A stretch of 64,000 nt of DNA, taken from the NCBI RefSeq assembly GCF_010820665.1, contig NZ_JAAIKC010000007.1:186001-250000 (forward strand). Direction: 5' to 3'. The number at the start of each line of letters is the position of its first letter. The stretch's first letter is position 1. Under the pieces are notes generated by a model that did not search any database, was not told where the DNA came from, and worked only from the letters and a program-made list of their open reading frames with translations. Made by a program: the position numbers and the translations under genes. This stretch comes from Paenibacillus sp. SYP-B3998. Lineage in GTDB: Bacteria > Bacillota > Bacilli > Paenibacillales > NBRC-103111. Positions 32,665-40,931 of this stretch are shown here, piece by piece.

Positions 32665-33348
32665 TTAGCGAATATCTCGCTTAATGGCTTCTATGTTTTT
32701 AAGCGTGATGAGCTTCTTATCAATCTGGATGGAATTTTCGTCTATAAGCTCTTGTAGCACTTTAGTTACAGACTCTCTTACCGTGCCGACCATATTAGCT
32801 AACTGCTGATGGGTTAGCTTCACATTAATAAGCAGGCCATCATCGGTGGGAATACCATGCTGTTCGGAAAGGCGGATAATTGTTTTCATAATGCGAGAAC
32901 GAACGCCTAAAAAGGTCAGATCGTAGATTTGCTCATTGGCTTTGCGTAAGCGCTCCATCGTCGTTTCTAAGAGCTTTAAGCATAGCTTAGGGCTCTTTTC
33001 CATGAATTGCGCGAAGGAAGAACGTTTCAGTGCATACAGTGTGCAGGCCTCTAGGGCTTCTGCTGTGGCGGACCTTGTTAAACCAACACTAATTAACGCC
33101 ATTTCTCCGAAAAAATCCCCTTCCTGGAAGAGAGCTAGAATGATTTCCTTGGCATCATCCAAGCGGTAAATTTTGATGACTCCCGATTTGATGAGATATA
33201 ATTCATCTCCCACTTCGCCTTCCAGGAACAAAATAGTTCCTTTTTTAACTTTTCTCTCCACGAACAAAGGGGTTAAGCCTAGCAAATCTTCTTCAGAAAG
33301 TTCCTGAAGGAGAGGGACATTTTGAATTAAAGCAGCGATCGTTTTCAT
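32665..33348 (-). CDS. Crp/Fnr-family transcription regulator
   Basis: 227 aa. N-terminal cyclic-nucleotide-binding-like barrel (about residues 15-130: GTILFLEGEVGDELYLIKSG, GDFFGEMALISVGLTRSATA in part), long dimer helix, and C-terminal HTH (KLTHQQLANMVGTVRESVTKVLQEL, about 175-200). The RSATAEALE pattern at the phosphate-binding cassette keeps an Arg like cAMP-type members; no N-terminal Cys cluster, so it is not an Fnr iron-sulfur sensor. Effector unknown. Confidence 0.88.
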   Translation of the reverse strand: MKTIAALIQNVPLLQELSEEDLLGLTPLFVERKVKKGTILFLEGEVGDELYLIKSGVIKIYRLDDAKEIILALFQEGDFFGEMALISVGLTRSATAEALEACTLYALKRSSFAQFMEKSPKLCLKLLETTMERLRKANEQIYDLTFLGVRSRIMKTIIRLSEQHGIPTDDGLLINVKLTHQQLANMVGTVRESVTKVLQELIDENSIQIDKKLITLKNIEAIKRDIR

Positions 33349-33576
33349 CAGGTATTCATCTCATTTCAGTCATAGTAAACGACCAGTTGTTATTTGAAGC
33401 GGATTCGATATCAGTATGGACAAGCCAGACCCTATGAATATGGTACAGCTTTAGAGCTTTTACGTAAAGAATCTCCAACAGGATTTATTCTTAATAAAAG
33501 TTAGTAGGCTCTTGATAAATTCTATGAAAATTGATAAAAATGTAATATAATGGTTAAAAATGGAGGGGGAGATATC

Positions 33577-33924
33577 GTGTCTAGAGGGTTGGCTATATTT
33601 TGCAGCGAACTTCTCACAAAACAAGAAGTGTTGGACTTCGTTTCGGAAAGCTGCAACGGTTTTCTGAAGTGGCCAGAAAATCCAATAATATGGCAAGGTG
33701 TATTGGAAAGCGAGGAGGGAACTGTAAGGGTACACTATAGTAGTGATTTGCAAATGTGGTCAGAGGAAACAGCATTCTTGAGAGAAACCTACAATTTTAT
33801 TACGAGTACGATTTTAAGTGTGGAGCCTATCAGCGGGGAGCAGTCAGAGGATATGGCTACGGATTTTTGTATTGCTTTTATATCACGCTATCCTCATTCT
33901 ATTATGCATCATAGGTATAAATAG
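33577..33924 (+). CDS. Hypothetical protein, 115 aa
   Basis: GTG 33577 is preceded by GGAGGGGGAG at five bases; a longer ATG at 33550 lies before the binding site. The product is soluble, with LLTKQEVLDFVSES, an aromatic-rich GFLKWPENPIIWQGVLES and MATDFCIAFISRYP. I do not recognise a family. No membrane segment. Single gene with a terminator after it. Confidence 0.55.
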   Translation: MSRGLAIFCSELLTKQEVLDFVSESCNGFLKWPENPIIWQGVLESEEGTVRVHYSSDLQMWSEETAFLRETYNFITSTILSVEPISGEQSEDMATDFCIAFISRYPHSIMHHRYK

Positions 33925-33930
33925 CTTAAA

Positions 33931-33958
33931 AAAAGGCGGCCCCTGGGGGTCGCCTTTT
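33931..33958. terminator. Bidirectional terminator
   Basis: AAAAGGCGGCCCC and GGGGGTCGCCTTTT between the 115-aa gene and convergent sodA. Confidence 0.85.
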
Positions 33959-33961
33959 CAC

Positions 33962-34573
33962 TTATTTTGCTGCGTCGTAACGTTTGCCAACTTCGGACCA
34001 GTTCACAACGTTCCAGAACGCTGCGATGTAGTCAGGGCGTTTGTTTTGGTAGTTCAGGTAGTAAGCATGCTCCCATACGTCAAGGCCAAGAATTGGGGTT
34101 TCGCCTTCGAAGATCGGGCTATCTTGGTTAGGCAAGCTGTATACTTTAAGCGCGCCGTCTTTACCAACTGCAAGGAACGCCCAGCCAGAGCCGAAACGAG
34201 TTGTTGCTGCCGCTGCAAAAGTTTCTTTGAACTTGTCGAATCCGCCAAGCTCGCTTTCGATTGCTGCTGCAAGTGCGCCAGTAGGTGCGCCGCCAGCTTC
34301 TGGTCCGATCGTTTCCCAGAACAAGGAGTGGTTAGCATGTCCGCCGCCATTGTTGCGAACAGCTGTGCGGATATCTTCCGGTAAGCTGTTAAGGTCAGCG
34401 ATCAAGTCATTCAAGGATTTTTCATGAAGCGCAGGGTGTTTGTCCAATGCTGCGTTCAGGTTTGTTACATAGGCATTATGGTGACGATCGTGGTGAATCT
34501 CCATGGTTTTTGCATCGATATGTGGCTCGAGTGCATTATTTGCGTACGGAAGAGCTGGTAGTTGATGTGCCAT
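33962..34573 (-). CDS. sodA: Superoxide dismutase, Mn/Fe family
   Basis: 203 aa. Converts superoxide to oxygen and hydrogen peroxide in the cytosol. Metal ligands His27, His82, Asp165 and His169 (in [18 protein letters not shown] in part). [11 protein letters not shown] and Gln-containing LPNQD positions fit the Mn type, as in Bacillus SodA. AGGAGGT is 10 bases before the ATG. It has its own promoter with a palindrome over the -10 box. Confidence 0.96.
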   Translation of the reverse strand: MAHQLPALPYANNALEPHIDAKTMEIHHDRHHNAYVTNLNAALDKHPALHEKSLNDLIADLNSLPEDIRTAVRNNGGGHANHSLFWETIGPEAGGAPTGALAAAIESELGGFDKFKETFAAAATTRFGSGWAFLAVGKDGALKVYSLPNQDSPIFEGETPILGLDVWEHAYYLNYQNKRPDYIAAFWNVVNWSEVGKRYDAAK

Positions 34574-34609
34574 TGTATAAAATACCTCCTAAAAGTATGT
34601 AGTTTCTAC

Positions 34610-34644
34610 TCCTTCATTATGAAGGAATTTCGATAATAAAGCAA
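34610..34644 (-). promoter_or_regulatory. sodA promoter with palindromic operator on the -10 box
   Basis: On the minus strand TTGCTT (34639-34644), 17 bases, CATAAT (34616-34621). The perfect 17-bp palindrome TCCTTCATTATGAAGGA (34610-34626) is centred on that -10. It has no T-tail, so I read it as an operator. Confidence 0.5.
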
Positions 34645-34661
34645 CATATATGTTTACTAAG

Positions 34662-34859
34662 TCAGACGCCTCGGCGCTCAATCTCTTGGATGATTTGTGT
34701 ATGGATATGCGTTCCTTGCTCATTAAGCCAAGGAGATAAATCGCTCATTACTTTGTGATTAAAACGGAGTTCAATTTCCGTCCATTCACTCGGCTTCATA
34801 GAGCTTAGTTCCTGAAAATCTCTCGCATCATAGGATCTTGGTTCGCGAATATTTGTCAT
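34662..34859 (-). CDS. Small hypothetical protein, 65 aa
   Basis: A real small gene judging by AGGAGGTG five bases before ATG 34859. Soluble and charged: YDARDFQELSSMKPSEWTEI then NHKVMSDLSPWLNEQGTHIH. No family recognised. Upstream of sodA on the same strand, 88 bases apart, though sodA has its own promoter. Confidence 0.65.
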   Translation of the reverse strand: MTNIREPRSYDARDFQELSSMKPSEWTEIELRFNHKVMSDLSPWLNEQGTHIHTQIIQEIERRGV

Positions 34860-35320
34860 GGTTTCACCTCCTAGGCGTTGTGCTTAAGTAAAATGGGCAG
34901 CGCTTGAACATTCCTACTATAAACTCCGAAATTCTTTGACTTTTTATGCATACCTGTCCAAAATGCTTGAATACTTTGGGAATTGCTTTTCAAAGAGTGG
35001 GTGCAAGGCGATACTTAAAACCACTTGTCGCTATATAAAAAGACGAAAAAAGTGGCCGTCAGCACGATTCGACAACTTTCTTAATACAGCCACCAAAGAA
35101 GGCAGCAAGCCAATCAGTTGTTGGACAAGATTGGGAACTTTTGCATTAAAACCTTGCAAACGCTTGCAATTAAGCGCTTTCAAGAGAAAAAGCGAAAAAA
35201 ACATAGTTTTTTGTGAAATTTAACACTTTTTCAGCAGGATTTCGGATTTTTTTGTCGTATTTACTAATTCACTAGAAAATGATTCCGAAAAAATTCATAT
35301 GGAATTGGGAGAGAAACCGT
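34860..35320. other. Long intergenic region with a perfect cre site
   Basis: This 461-bp stretch has no supportable protein gene (a 95-codon plus-strand frame lacks a start signal and has random composition). TTGCAAACGCTTGCAA at 35154-35169 matches the CcpA cre consensus WTGNAANCGNWWNCAW at every position; a second site with two mismatches lies at 35168-35183. A weak promoter-like TTGGAC-17-CATTAA is just upstream. An untranslated RNA or a CcpA-controlled acetyltransferase leader is possible. Confidence 0.4.
35154..35169. promoter_or_regulatory. CcpA-binding (cre) site candidate
   Basis: TTGCAAACGCTTGCAA, a perfect consensus and near-perfect palindrome, about 150 bases before the acetyltransferase start codon. 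Confidence 0.55.
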
Positions 35321-35752
35321 ATGCACGTTCGTTCATTTCAGCTCGGAGATACTTCTTCGGTAACTACACTATTGCAGGATGTACTATCGGAAACCTGCTA
35401 TGAAGAAACGATGGAAGCATTTGCTCGTCAGTTATCTTGGGACACAGAGCTTGTCCTTGTAGCTGAAGAAGATGCAGAAATCGTAGGCTTGATTATCGGC
35501 ACTATCGATAATAACAATGGGTACTACTATCGAATTGCAGTTGCAACAGAGTATCAGCGCAAGGGTATCGGCAAAGCATTGATCGAAGCCATGAAGATGA
35601 GGTTCCTCCATCGGAACGTGAACAAAATTATGGTGACTGTTGATGTGCATAATGAGATCGTACTGCCTGTTTATGAATCAGCGGGGTACAGCACATCAGA
35701 TTTTTCGCGGACTGCGCATCGGCTCAGCATCGTGAAAAAAGTCAGTGTTTAA
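35321..35752 (+). CDS. GNAT-family N-acetyltransferase
   Basis: 143 aa. Acetyl-CoA motif A is clear in YYRIAVATEYQRKGIGKALI (R/Q-x-x-G-x-G/A as QRKGIGK, about residues 85-100); motif B near IMVTVDVHNEIVLPVYESAGY. Substrate unknown (protein N-terminus, amine or small molecule). ATG 35321 has GGGAGAG seven bases upstream; the ATG at 35279 does not. Confidence 0.85.
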   Translation: MHVRSFQLGDTSSVTTLLQDVLSETCYEETMEAFARQLSWDTELVLVAEEDAEIVGLIIGTIDNNNGYYYRIAVATEYQRKGIGKALIEAMKMRFLHRNVNKIMVTVDVHNEIVLPVYESAGYSTSDFSRTAHRLSIVKKVSV

Positions 35753-35797
35753 CAGACACATTCTTTGTTTAAGAAATTTGAAATGATCGGACCATGG

Positions 35798-35845
35798 AAG
35801 CATATCTTTTCCGCCGTTGCAATTGGGGAGAAGATATGCTTTTCT
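35798..35845 (+). terminator. Terminator after the acetyltransferase gene
   Basis: AAGCATATCTT (35798-35808) and AAGATATGCTT (35831-35841) with TTTC tail. Confidence 0.75.
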
Positions 35846-35896
35846 ATATAGTAATGGATCGAATATCGGCAGGAACGCATAGAGGAGCTTTGAGAC

Positions 35897-36451
35897 ATGG
35901 ATGTATTCACGCCGTATGTGATAAAAAGTTTCAAACACGATGGACATCTTCACCGTATGTGGCTCAGTAATTGGCGAGTTCCGGAAGAGATCCTTCATGC
36001 TGACCATCGGCAGCAAGAGATGATGGTATTTATTAATAGTCAGACGAAGATTCAGGAAGCAGACGGCAAAGAGTGGGTGAGCCGCATTCCCGGGGTTTCT
36101 TTTTTTATTCCTAAAAAGTGGTTCAATATTGTAGCGCTCATTGAGGATAGTGGGATTAGATATTATTGTAATATTGCCTCTCCACTTTACGTTACAGGAC
36201 AAGTATTGACTTATATTGATTACGACCTTGATGTCATTCGGATGCCGGATGGTTCTGTTCATGTTGTTGATCAGGAAGAATATGAGCATCATAAGCTGAA
36301 CTATCACTACTCTGCACTTGTAGAAGAGAAGGTGCAAGAGGGGCTTGCAGCTGTGCTGGAGTTGTTGCATGCAGGCAAGCCGCCCTTTCAAGACGATCTG
36401 GTTATGTCTTATTACGAGCAATGGGAAAAGCAAAAGAACGGAGGGACCTGA
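35897..36451 (+). CDS. Nucleoside tri-/diphosphatase, DUF402 (YgaC-like)
   Basis: 184 aa. Matches the DUF402/UPF0374 family of Bacillus YgaC: KSFKHDGHLHRMW near the start, IPKKWFNIVALIEDSGIRYYCNIASP and YIDYDLDVIRMPDG with the acidic residues that bind metal. Members hydrolyse nucleoside tri- and diphosphates. Begins a short run with the signal peptidase gene four bases behind it. AGAGGAG upstream. Confidence 0.88.
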   Translation: MDVFTPYVIKSFKHDGHLHRMWLSNWRVPEEILHADHRQQEMMVFINSQTKIQEADGKEWVSRIPGVSFFIPKKWFNIVALIEDSGIRYYCNIASPLYVTGQVLTYIDYDLDVIRMPDGSVHVVDQEEYEHHKLNYHYSALVEEKVQEGLAAVLELLHAGKPPFQDDLVMSYYEQWEKQKNGGT

Positions 36452-36455
36452 GTGG

Positions 36456-37049
36456 ATGTTTGTGCCAAGGAATGAACAGAACCATACTGTCTCTAGGTCA
36501 GCGATGGATGCGGAAGGCAAAAGCTTTACTCATGAGTTGTGGGATTGGACGAAGTCGATCCTTGTAGCTCTTCTTGTTGTCATTCTTTTTCATCAGTTCG
36601 GTTTCAATCTCTCGACAGTGAGAGGCAACTCCATGCAGCCTACGTTACAAGAGGGCGAGTGGTTATTTGTGAATAAAGCAATTACCTATGTGAAAGCACC
36701 TCGGCGAGGCGAGGTCGTCATTCTAAAGGAGCCTGAGGAGCAGCTCGTAGCGAACCACCCGTTTCTGGTCAAAAGGGTCGTCGCCATCGCTGGTGACGAG
36801 GTGGAAGGCCGAGACGGCCTTCTTTATGTGAACGGCATCGTCGTTGAGGAACCCTACACCGACACGCCCATTCTTGACGGGGATTTTGGCCCGATGCTTG
36901 TCGGGCAGGGTCACGTTTTCGTGATGGGCGACAATCGTCATGCGGCGGCAAGCGCAGATAGCCGTCGGTTCGGGGCAGTGCCCACCAGTCATATTCAGGG
37001 GCGGGCGGAATATGTCTTGTGGCCATTCTCCATGGCTACGAAGCTCTAG
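36456..37049 (+). CDS. lepB: Type I signal peptidase
   Basis: 197 aa, the short Gram-positive form. One N-terminal membrane helix (about 33-50), catalytic Ser59 in GNSMQPTL, catalytic Lys106 in LVKRVVAIAGDEV, and the C-terminal box FVMGDNRHAAASADSRRFG (box E). It removes signal peptides of secreted proteins outside the membrane. GGAGGG is 10 bases before ATG 36456; the longer frame from 36345 is an overlap with the upstream gene and is rejected. The region 36760-37020 is GC-richer than its surroundings. Confidence 0.93.
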   Translation: MFVPRNEQNHTVSRSAMDAEGKSFTHELWDWTKSILVALLVVILFHQFGFNLSTVRGNSMQPTLQEGEWLFVNKAITYVKAPRRGEVVILKEPEEQLVANHPFLVKRVVAIAGDEVEGRDGLLYVNGIVVEEPYTDTPILDGDFGPMLVGQGHVFVMGDNRHAAASADSRRFGAVPTSHIQGRAEYVLWPFSMATKL

Positions 37050-37085
37050 GAGGAAGCGTCAACCAAGAAACGAGAGGTGAAGGCT

Positions 37086-38246
37086 ATGGCGGTTTCCATC
37101 GCAACAGGGACAGATGCGAATTGGCGCACTATCAAACAAGAGATCGTGGAAGCCGCGTCATCCCTCGGTATCGATAAAATTGGCTTCACGACAGCGGAGC
37201 CTTTCGCGGAACTTAAACACATTCTTCTCCAGCATAGGGAGAAGGGTTATGAATCGGGCTTCGAGGAGCCAGATATTGAGAAGCGGGTAAGCCCGGAGCT
37301 CAGCTTCGACGCTCCGAAGTCGATCATCTCCATAGCGGTCGCCTACCCATCGAAGCTGCCTAATCCTCCACGCTCGGAGCCAGGGGCATATAGAGGGATC
37401 ATTTCGCGCGCCTCATGGGGCAGCGATTACCATGATGTGCTGCGCGATCGACTCTCCAAGCTAGAGGCCTTCATTATGGAGCGAGTGCCTGATGCGCGTA
37501 TGCAGAGCATGGTCGACACGGGCGTGCTCGTTGATCGTGCCGTTGCCGAGCGGGCGGGCATCGGCTGGAGCGGCAAAAACTGCGCCGTCATTACCCCCGA
37601 GTGGGGATCGTGGGTGTATTTAGGCGAAATCATTACGAATATCCCCTTTTTATCCGATACATCTATTATGGATCAATGCGGAGACTGCACAATATGTATC
37701 GATGCGTGTCCAACGGAGGCTCTCGTAGGGCCCGGGCAGCTTAACTCGAGCCGCTGCATTTCCTTTATCACCCAGACAAAGGGGTATGTGGAGGATACGT
37801 ATAAGCTGAAGATCGGCAACCGTCTCTACGGGTGCGATACGTGCCAAGTTGTCTGTCCGAAAAACAAGGGATTGAATTGGACTCATCAGCCAGAGCTGCA
37901 GCCAGACCCAGAGAAGGTCAAGCCTTTGCTAATTCCTTTATTAACGATGACAAATAAACAATTTAAGGAACAATATGGGCGCATTGCTGCTTCCTGGAGA
38001 GGGAAGAAGCCGATTCAGCGCAATGCGATCATTGCGCTCGGGAACTTCAAGGATCAGACTGCCGTGCCAACCCTGTCGGAACTGCTTCTCACGGATCCGC
38101 GTCCAGAAATTCGGGAGACAGCAGCCTGGGCACTTGGGCGAATCGGTGGAGAAGAAGCTGCGACTGGCCTTGGGAAAGCGTTAGAAAGCGAACAGGAGCC
38201 CGCAGTTATGCAAGCTATTCGCAAAGCTCAAGACGTCCACTTATGA
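37086..38246 (+). CDS. queG: Epoxyqueuosine reductase
   Basis: 386 aa. Cobalamin-dependent enzyme for the last step of queuosine synthesis in tRNA. N-terminal cobalamin-binding region, then two 4Fe-4S clusters: CGDCTICIDACP (about 200-211) and CDTCQVVCP (about 257-265). C-terminal HEAT-like repeats (PIQRNAIIALGNF, PEIRETAAWALGRIGG). AGGTGAAGG precedes ATG 37086. FolE, which supplies the shared precursor pathway, is encoded 3 kb on. Confidence 0.94.
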   Translation: MAVSIATGTDANWRTIKQEIVEAASSLGIDKIGFTTAEPFAELKHILLQHREKGYESGFEEPDIEKRVSPELSFDAPKSIISIAVAYPSKLPNPPRSEPGAYRGIISRASWGSDYHDVLRDRLSKLEAFIMERVPDARMQSMVDTGVLVDRAVAERAGIGWSGKNCAVITPEWGSWVYLGEIITNIPFLSDTSIMDQCGDCTICIDACPTEALVGPGQLNSSRCISFITQTKGYVEDTYKLKIGNRLYGCDTCQVVCPKNKGLNWTHQPELQPDPEKVKPLLIPLLTMTNKQFKEQYGRIAASWRGKKPIQRNAIIALGNFKDQTAVPTLSELLLTDPRPEIRETAAWALGRIGGEEAATGLGKALESEQEPAVMQAIRKAQDVHL

Positions 38247-38324
38247 AGCGCGCGCTTCTTTCGAAAACGCAGCATGCTTTTACGAAGGAATTTTTCTTGC
38301 GGAAAATGTTAAGGAGGGACGAAA

Positions 38325-38870
38325 ATGACGCAAGGTGAAGGAGTTCTTCACTATTTGGAGGTTTCCTCTCCCATTGGTTCTCTTGTGCTTGTCGCTAATA
38401 GTCGCGGGCTGTGTTCGATTAAGTTCGGCACCTTCGCAAACAATCAAGAGAAGCTGCAAATTTGGGCGATTCGTTGGCTTGGGCCGCATAATTGGCAAGA
38501 AAATGAAGTCCGACTACGACCGGTGGCACTGCAATTAGAGCAATATTTCCGAGGCGAGCGATCGATCTTTGAGGGATCGCTTGATCTGCATGGAACTGAT
38601 TTTCAGAAACGTGTTTGGCAAGCGTTGCTGACCGTGCCCTACGGGAAAACAGCTTCTTACAAAGATATTGCGGAAGCCATTGGTTCACCTAAAGCAGTAA
38701 GAGCTGTTGGAGGAGCTAATAACCAGAATCCAATTTCCATTATCGTTCCTTGTCATCGTGTCATTGGAGCTAGTGGAGAGTTGGTTGGTTATGGTGGCGG
38801 ACTTGATACGAAAGTTACTTTATTAGCACTAGAAGGAATGCTTGCAAACAAGACAAATATCGTGGAGTGA
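38325..38870 (+). CDS. ogt: Methylated-DNA-[protein]-cysteine S-methyltransferase
   Basis: 181 aa. Suicide repair of O6-alkylguanine: active Cys143 in IIVPCHRVIGASG, preceded by RVWQALLTVPYGKTASYKDIA (helix-turn-helix) and RAVGGANNQNPI. Length suits the Ogt type (no N-terminal Ada regulator). AAGGAGGG precedes ATG 38325. It overlaps or nearly abuts the HD-GYP gene behind it. Confidence 0.93.
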   Translation: MTQGEGVLHYLEVSSPIGSLVLVANSRGLCSIKFGTFANNQEKLQIWAIRWLGPHNWQENEVRLRPVALQLEQYFRGERSIFEGSLDLHGTDFQKRVWQALLTVPYGKTASYKDIAEAIGSPKAVRAVGGANNQNPISIIVPCHRVIGASGELVGYGGGLDTKVTLLALEGMLANKTNIVE

Positions 38871-38875
38871 ATCCT

Positions 38876-39910
38876 ATGAAATATGTGCATTTGGATTCCG
38901 TTGAATCGGGTCAATATTTAGGACGAACGATATTTTCCAGCAACGGAGCCGTATTGCTTTCTGAAGGCGTGCAATTAACGGTTTTTATGATCAATACGCT
39001 TAATCGAATCGGAGTCACGATGATCTACATCAAAGATCTTGAAACCGATGATATCGAAATTCCAGAGATCATCTCCGAAGAGACCAAGCGCAATGTAATG
39101 AAGCGGATGAGCGATACGTTCGATTCTATCCGGTCAGGTAAAGAATTCAATACGCGATCGATGAGCATCTCGATTAATTCATTACTAGACGAAGTGATGA
39201 AAAATAAAGATTTACTCGTGCAATTATCGGATATTCGCACGAAAGATAATGAGATGTATGTTCATGCCACCAATGTTTGCATGATGTCTGTTCTTATGGG
39301 TATTAATATGGGTTTTTCTATTACTCAGCTGAAAGAGCTCGCGATTGGAGCACTTTTGCATGATATCGGCAAGATTGAGCTTACGACAGAAGATGAATCT
39401 ACTGACCCAAGAAAACATCATACGTGGAGGGGCTTCGAGCTGCTGAAGAGTAAGCGGGAGTTCAGTCTATTGATTGCTCATGTCGCTTTCCAGCACCACG
39501 AAGCACTCAATGGCGAGGGCATACCGCGAGGATTGATGAGTGAAGAAATTCATCTTTATGCCAAAATTACGGCTGTAGCAAATATGTTTGATAATCTCCT
39601 GTTTGATGTTTCATTGGGCCGCCGTATGCTGCCTCATGAAGCATGTGAGCACATGATGGCACTTGCCGAGACGAAGTTGGATCGAGATGTGCTCATTCAA
39701 TTTCTGAAAATCGTCTCGATCTACCCGACGGGAGCCTCCGTGAGATTGTCGACTCGTGAATCAGGTGTCGTGGTTGGACAGCATCGAGGACTGCCTAGTC
39801 GCCCTATTGTGAGGATCGTTAAGCAGGATGCTCAAGATAAGGAATTAGAGATTAAAGAGATCGATTTAGCCAAGCATACAACGATCTTTATTGAGCAGGT
39901 ACTTCTGTAA
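38876..39910 (+). CDS. HD-GYP-domain cyclic-di-GMP phosphodiesterase-like protein
   Basis: 344 aa. Unrecognised N-terminal part, then an HD-GYP domain: ALLHDIGKIEL (HD), HHTWRGFELLK, HHEALNGEGIPRGL. The GYP signature reads GIP here, a common variant, while metal-binding His/Asp residues are intact, so activity against c-di-GMP is plausible. GTG 38867 overlaps the ogt stop; ATG 38876 with GTGGAG eight bases upstream is better. C-terminal beta-rich tail (about 285-345). Confidence 0.85.
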   Translation: MKYVHLDSVESGQYLGRTIFSSNGAVLLSEGVQLTVFMINTLNRIGVTMIYIKDLETDDIEIPEIISEETKRNVMKRMSDTFDSIRSGKEFNTRSMSISINSLLDEVMKNKDLLVQLSDIRTKDNEMYVHATNVCMMSVLMGINMGFSITQLKELAIGALLHDIGKIELTTEDESTDPRKHHTWRGFELLKSKREFSLLIAHVAFQHHEALNGEGIPRGLMSEEIHLYAKITAVANMFDNLLFDVSLGRRMLPHEACEHMMALAETKLDRDVLIQFLKIVSIYPTGASVRLSTRESGVVVGQHRGLPSRPIVRIVKQDAQDKELEIKEIDLAKHTTIFIEQVLL

Positions 39911-39920
39911 ATTCATTCAT

Positions 39921-39950
39921 TTGTAAACGGATGAATAGAAATGCTATGAT
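39921..39950 (+). promoter_or_regulatory. Promoter of yneF-like gene
   Basis: TTGTAA, 18 bases, TATGAT. Confidence 0.45.
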
Positions 39951-39999
39951 GGAGCAAACAAACCATTTTATTAATAATGTACAAGCAGGGGGCAAGCTT

Positions 40000-40209
40000 A
40001 TGTGGAGTATTATTATTCCAATTGTTACGCTGATTATCGGTTTGGTGGGAGGCTTCTTCATCGGGGTTTTCTACTTGAAAAGGCAAATGGAAAAGATGCA
40101 GAATAATCCAGAAATGCTGCAAAAAATGGCTAAGCAAATGGGTTACAATATGAATAAGCAGCAAATGAACAAAGTGCAGAACATGATGAAAAACCAAAAA
40201 TGGAAATAG
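40000..40209 (+). CDS. YneF-family small membrane protein
   Basis: 69 aa. One N-terminal transmembrane helix (IIIPIVTLIIGLVGGFFIGVF) and a Met/Asn/Gln/Lys-rich cytosolic tail (NNPEMLQKMAKQMGYNMNKQ), as in YneF. CAGGGGG is seven bases before ATG 40000; the frame from 39931 is an artefact of the upstream leader. Role unknown. Confidence 0.85.
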   Translation: MWSIIIPIVTLIIGLVGGFFIGVFYLKRQMEKMQNNPEMLQKMAKQMGYNMNKQQMNKVQNMMKNQKWK

Positions 40210-40225
40210 CACCATCGTAGTGTCT

Positions 40226-40291
40226 AAAGGGCTGTGCAGTCAAACCGTATATGCGGTAGGCGGCATGAGCCCTTCCTGTTACCGTTCGGTA
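40226..40291. promoter_or_regulatory. Hairpin with nested ACCG...CGGT and a second TACCGTTCGGTA site
   Basis: AAGGGCT/AGCCCTT (40226-40232, 40268-40274) encloses ACCG-TATATG-CGGT (40244-40257), and TACCG-TT-CGGTA follows at 40280-40291 beside a possible -35/-10 pair (TTCGGT, 18 bases, TACTAT). The repeated ACCG...CGGT is a good candidate operator for the TetR protein encoded next. Confidence 0.4.
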
Positions 40292-40331
40292 TGACTAGGA
40301 CGTACCAGTACTATCCAGAGGTGGCACAATC

Positions 40332-40910
40332 ATGGCGAACAATAAAGAACGAATTATGGAAGCTGCGATGGATTTATTTCATGATCATGGCTTTCGGGGC
40401 ACAGGTCTGGAGGACATCCTGACAAGCAGCGGAGTATGCAAAAGCAATTTTTATTACCATTTCAAAAGCAAAGAAGAGCTTGGTGTGAAAGTCATTGAGC
40501 GTAAAATGCAGGAGATGCGGGAATTCGTATGGGGACCCAGTCTAGGGAACCTGCAATTGACCCCAAAGCAGCGTGTGGTTGAATTGTTTGAGCGGATGCT
40601 GGCATTTTGTGAGGAAAATGCGTGCCGCAAAGGCTGTTTTTTCGGCAACATGTCGCTTGAGCTCAGTGACCGCTCTGAGGAGCTGCGGAAGCCGTTAAGC
40701 CGCTTCTTCAGCGAACTGGAGACGAAGGTTGAGGGATGCTTACAGGAAGGTCAGAGCCAAGGGGAATTATCATTGCAAGGCTTGACACCTTCAGAGGTTG
40801 CTCTTCCTATCGTATCGCTTCTTCAGGGCGGAATGCTGCTGACGAAAACGCATAAAGACAGTGCGGCGCTGCGCGACAGCATCAAGCTGCTTACCTTTTG
40901 CATTGGGTAG
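40332..40910 (+). CDS. TetR-family transcriptional regulator
   Basis: 192 aa. N-terminal HTH typical of TetR: RIMEAAMDLFHDHGFRGTGLEDI then GVCKSNFYYHFKSKEELG. The C-terminal ligand domain has four Cys residues in CEENACRKGCFFGNM, as in the YxaF/LmrA-like branch. Ligand unknown; FolE directly downstream (21 bases) may share its transcript. AGAGGTGG upstream. Confidence 0.88.
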   Translation: MANNKERIMEAAMDLFHDHGFRGTGLEDILTSSGVCKSNFYYHFKSKEELGVKVIERKMQEMREFVWGPSLGNLQLTPKQRVVELFERMLAFCEENACRKGCFFGNMSLELSDRSEELRKPLSRFFSELETKVEGCLQEGQSQGELSLQGLTPSEVALPIVSLLQGGMLLTKTHKDSAALRDSIKLLTFCIG

Positions 40911-40931
40911 AGGAAGAGGAGTGAAAGAAAG

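Noticed and set aside
34936-35223. 95-codon plus-strand frame in the cre-containing gap
   Set aside because: TTG start without SD; composition rich in Lys/Arg/Cys as in random AT-rich DNA.
35696-35752. Rho-type or convergent gene overlap near the acetyltransferase end
   Set aside because: A clear hairpin terminator is at 35798-35845.
35696-36520. 274-codon minus-strand frame over the YgaC-like and acetyltransferase genes
   Set aside because: Shadow of two well-supported genes on the other strand; starts with no SD.
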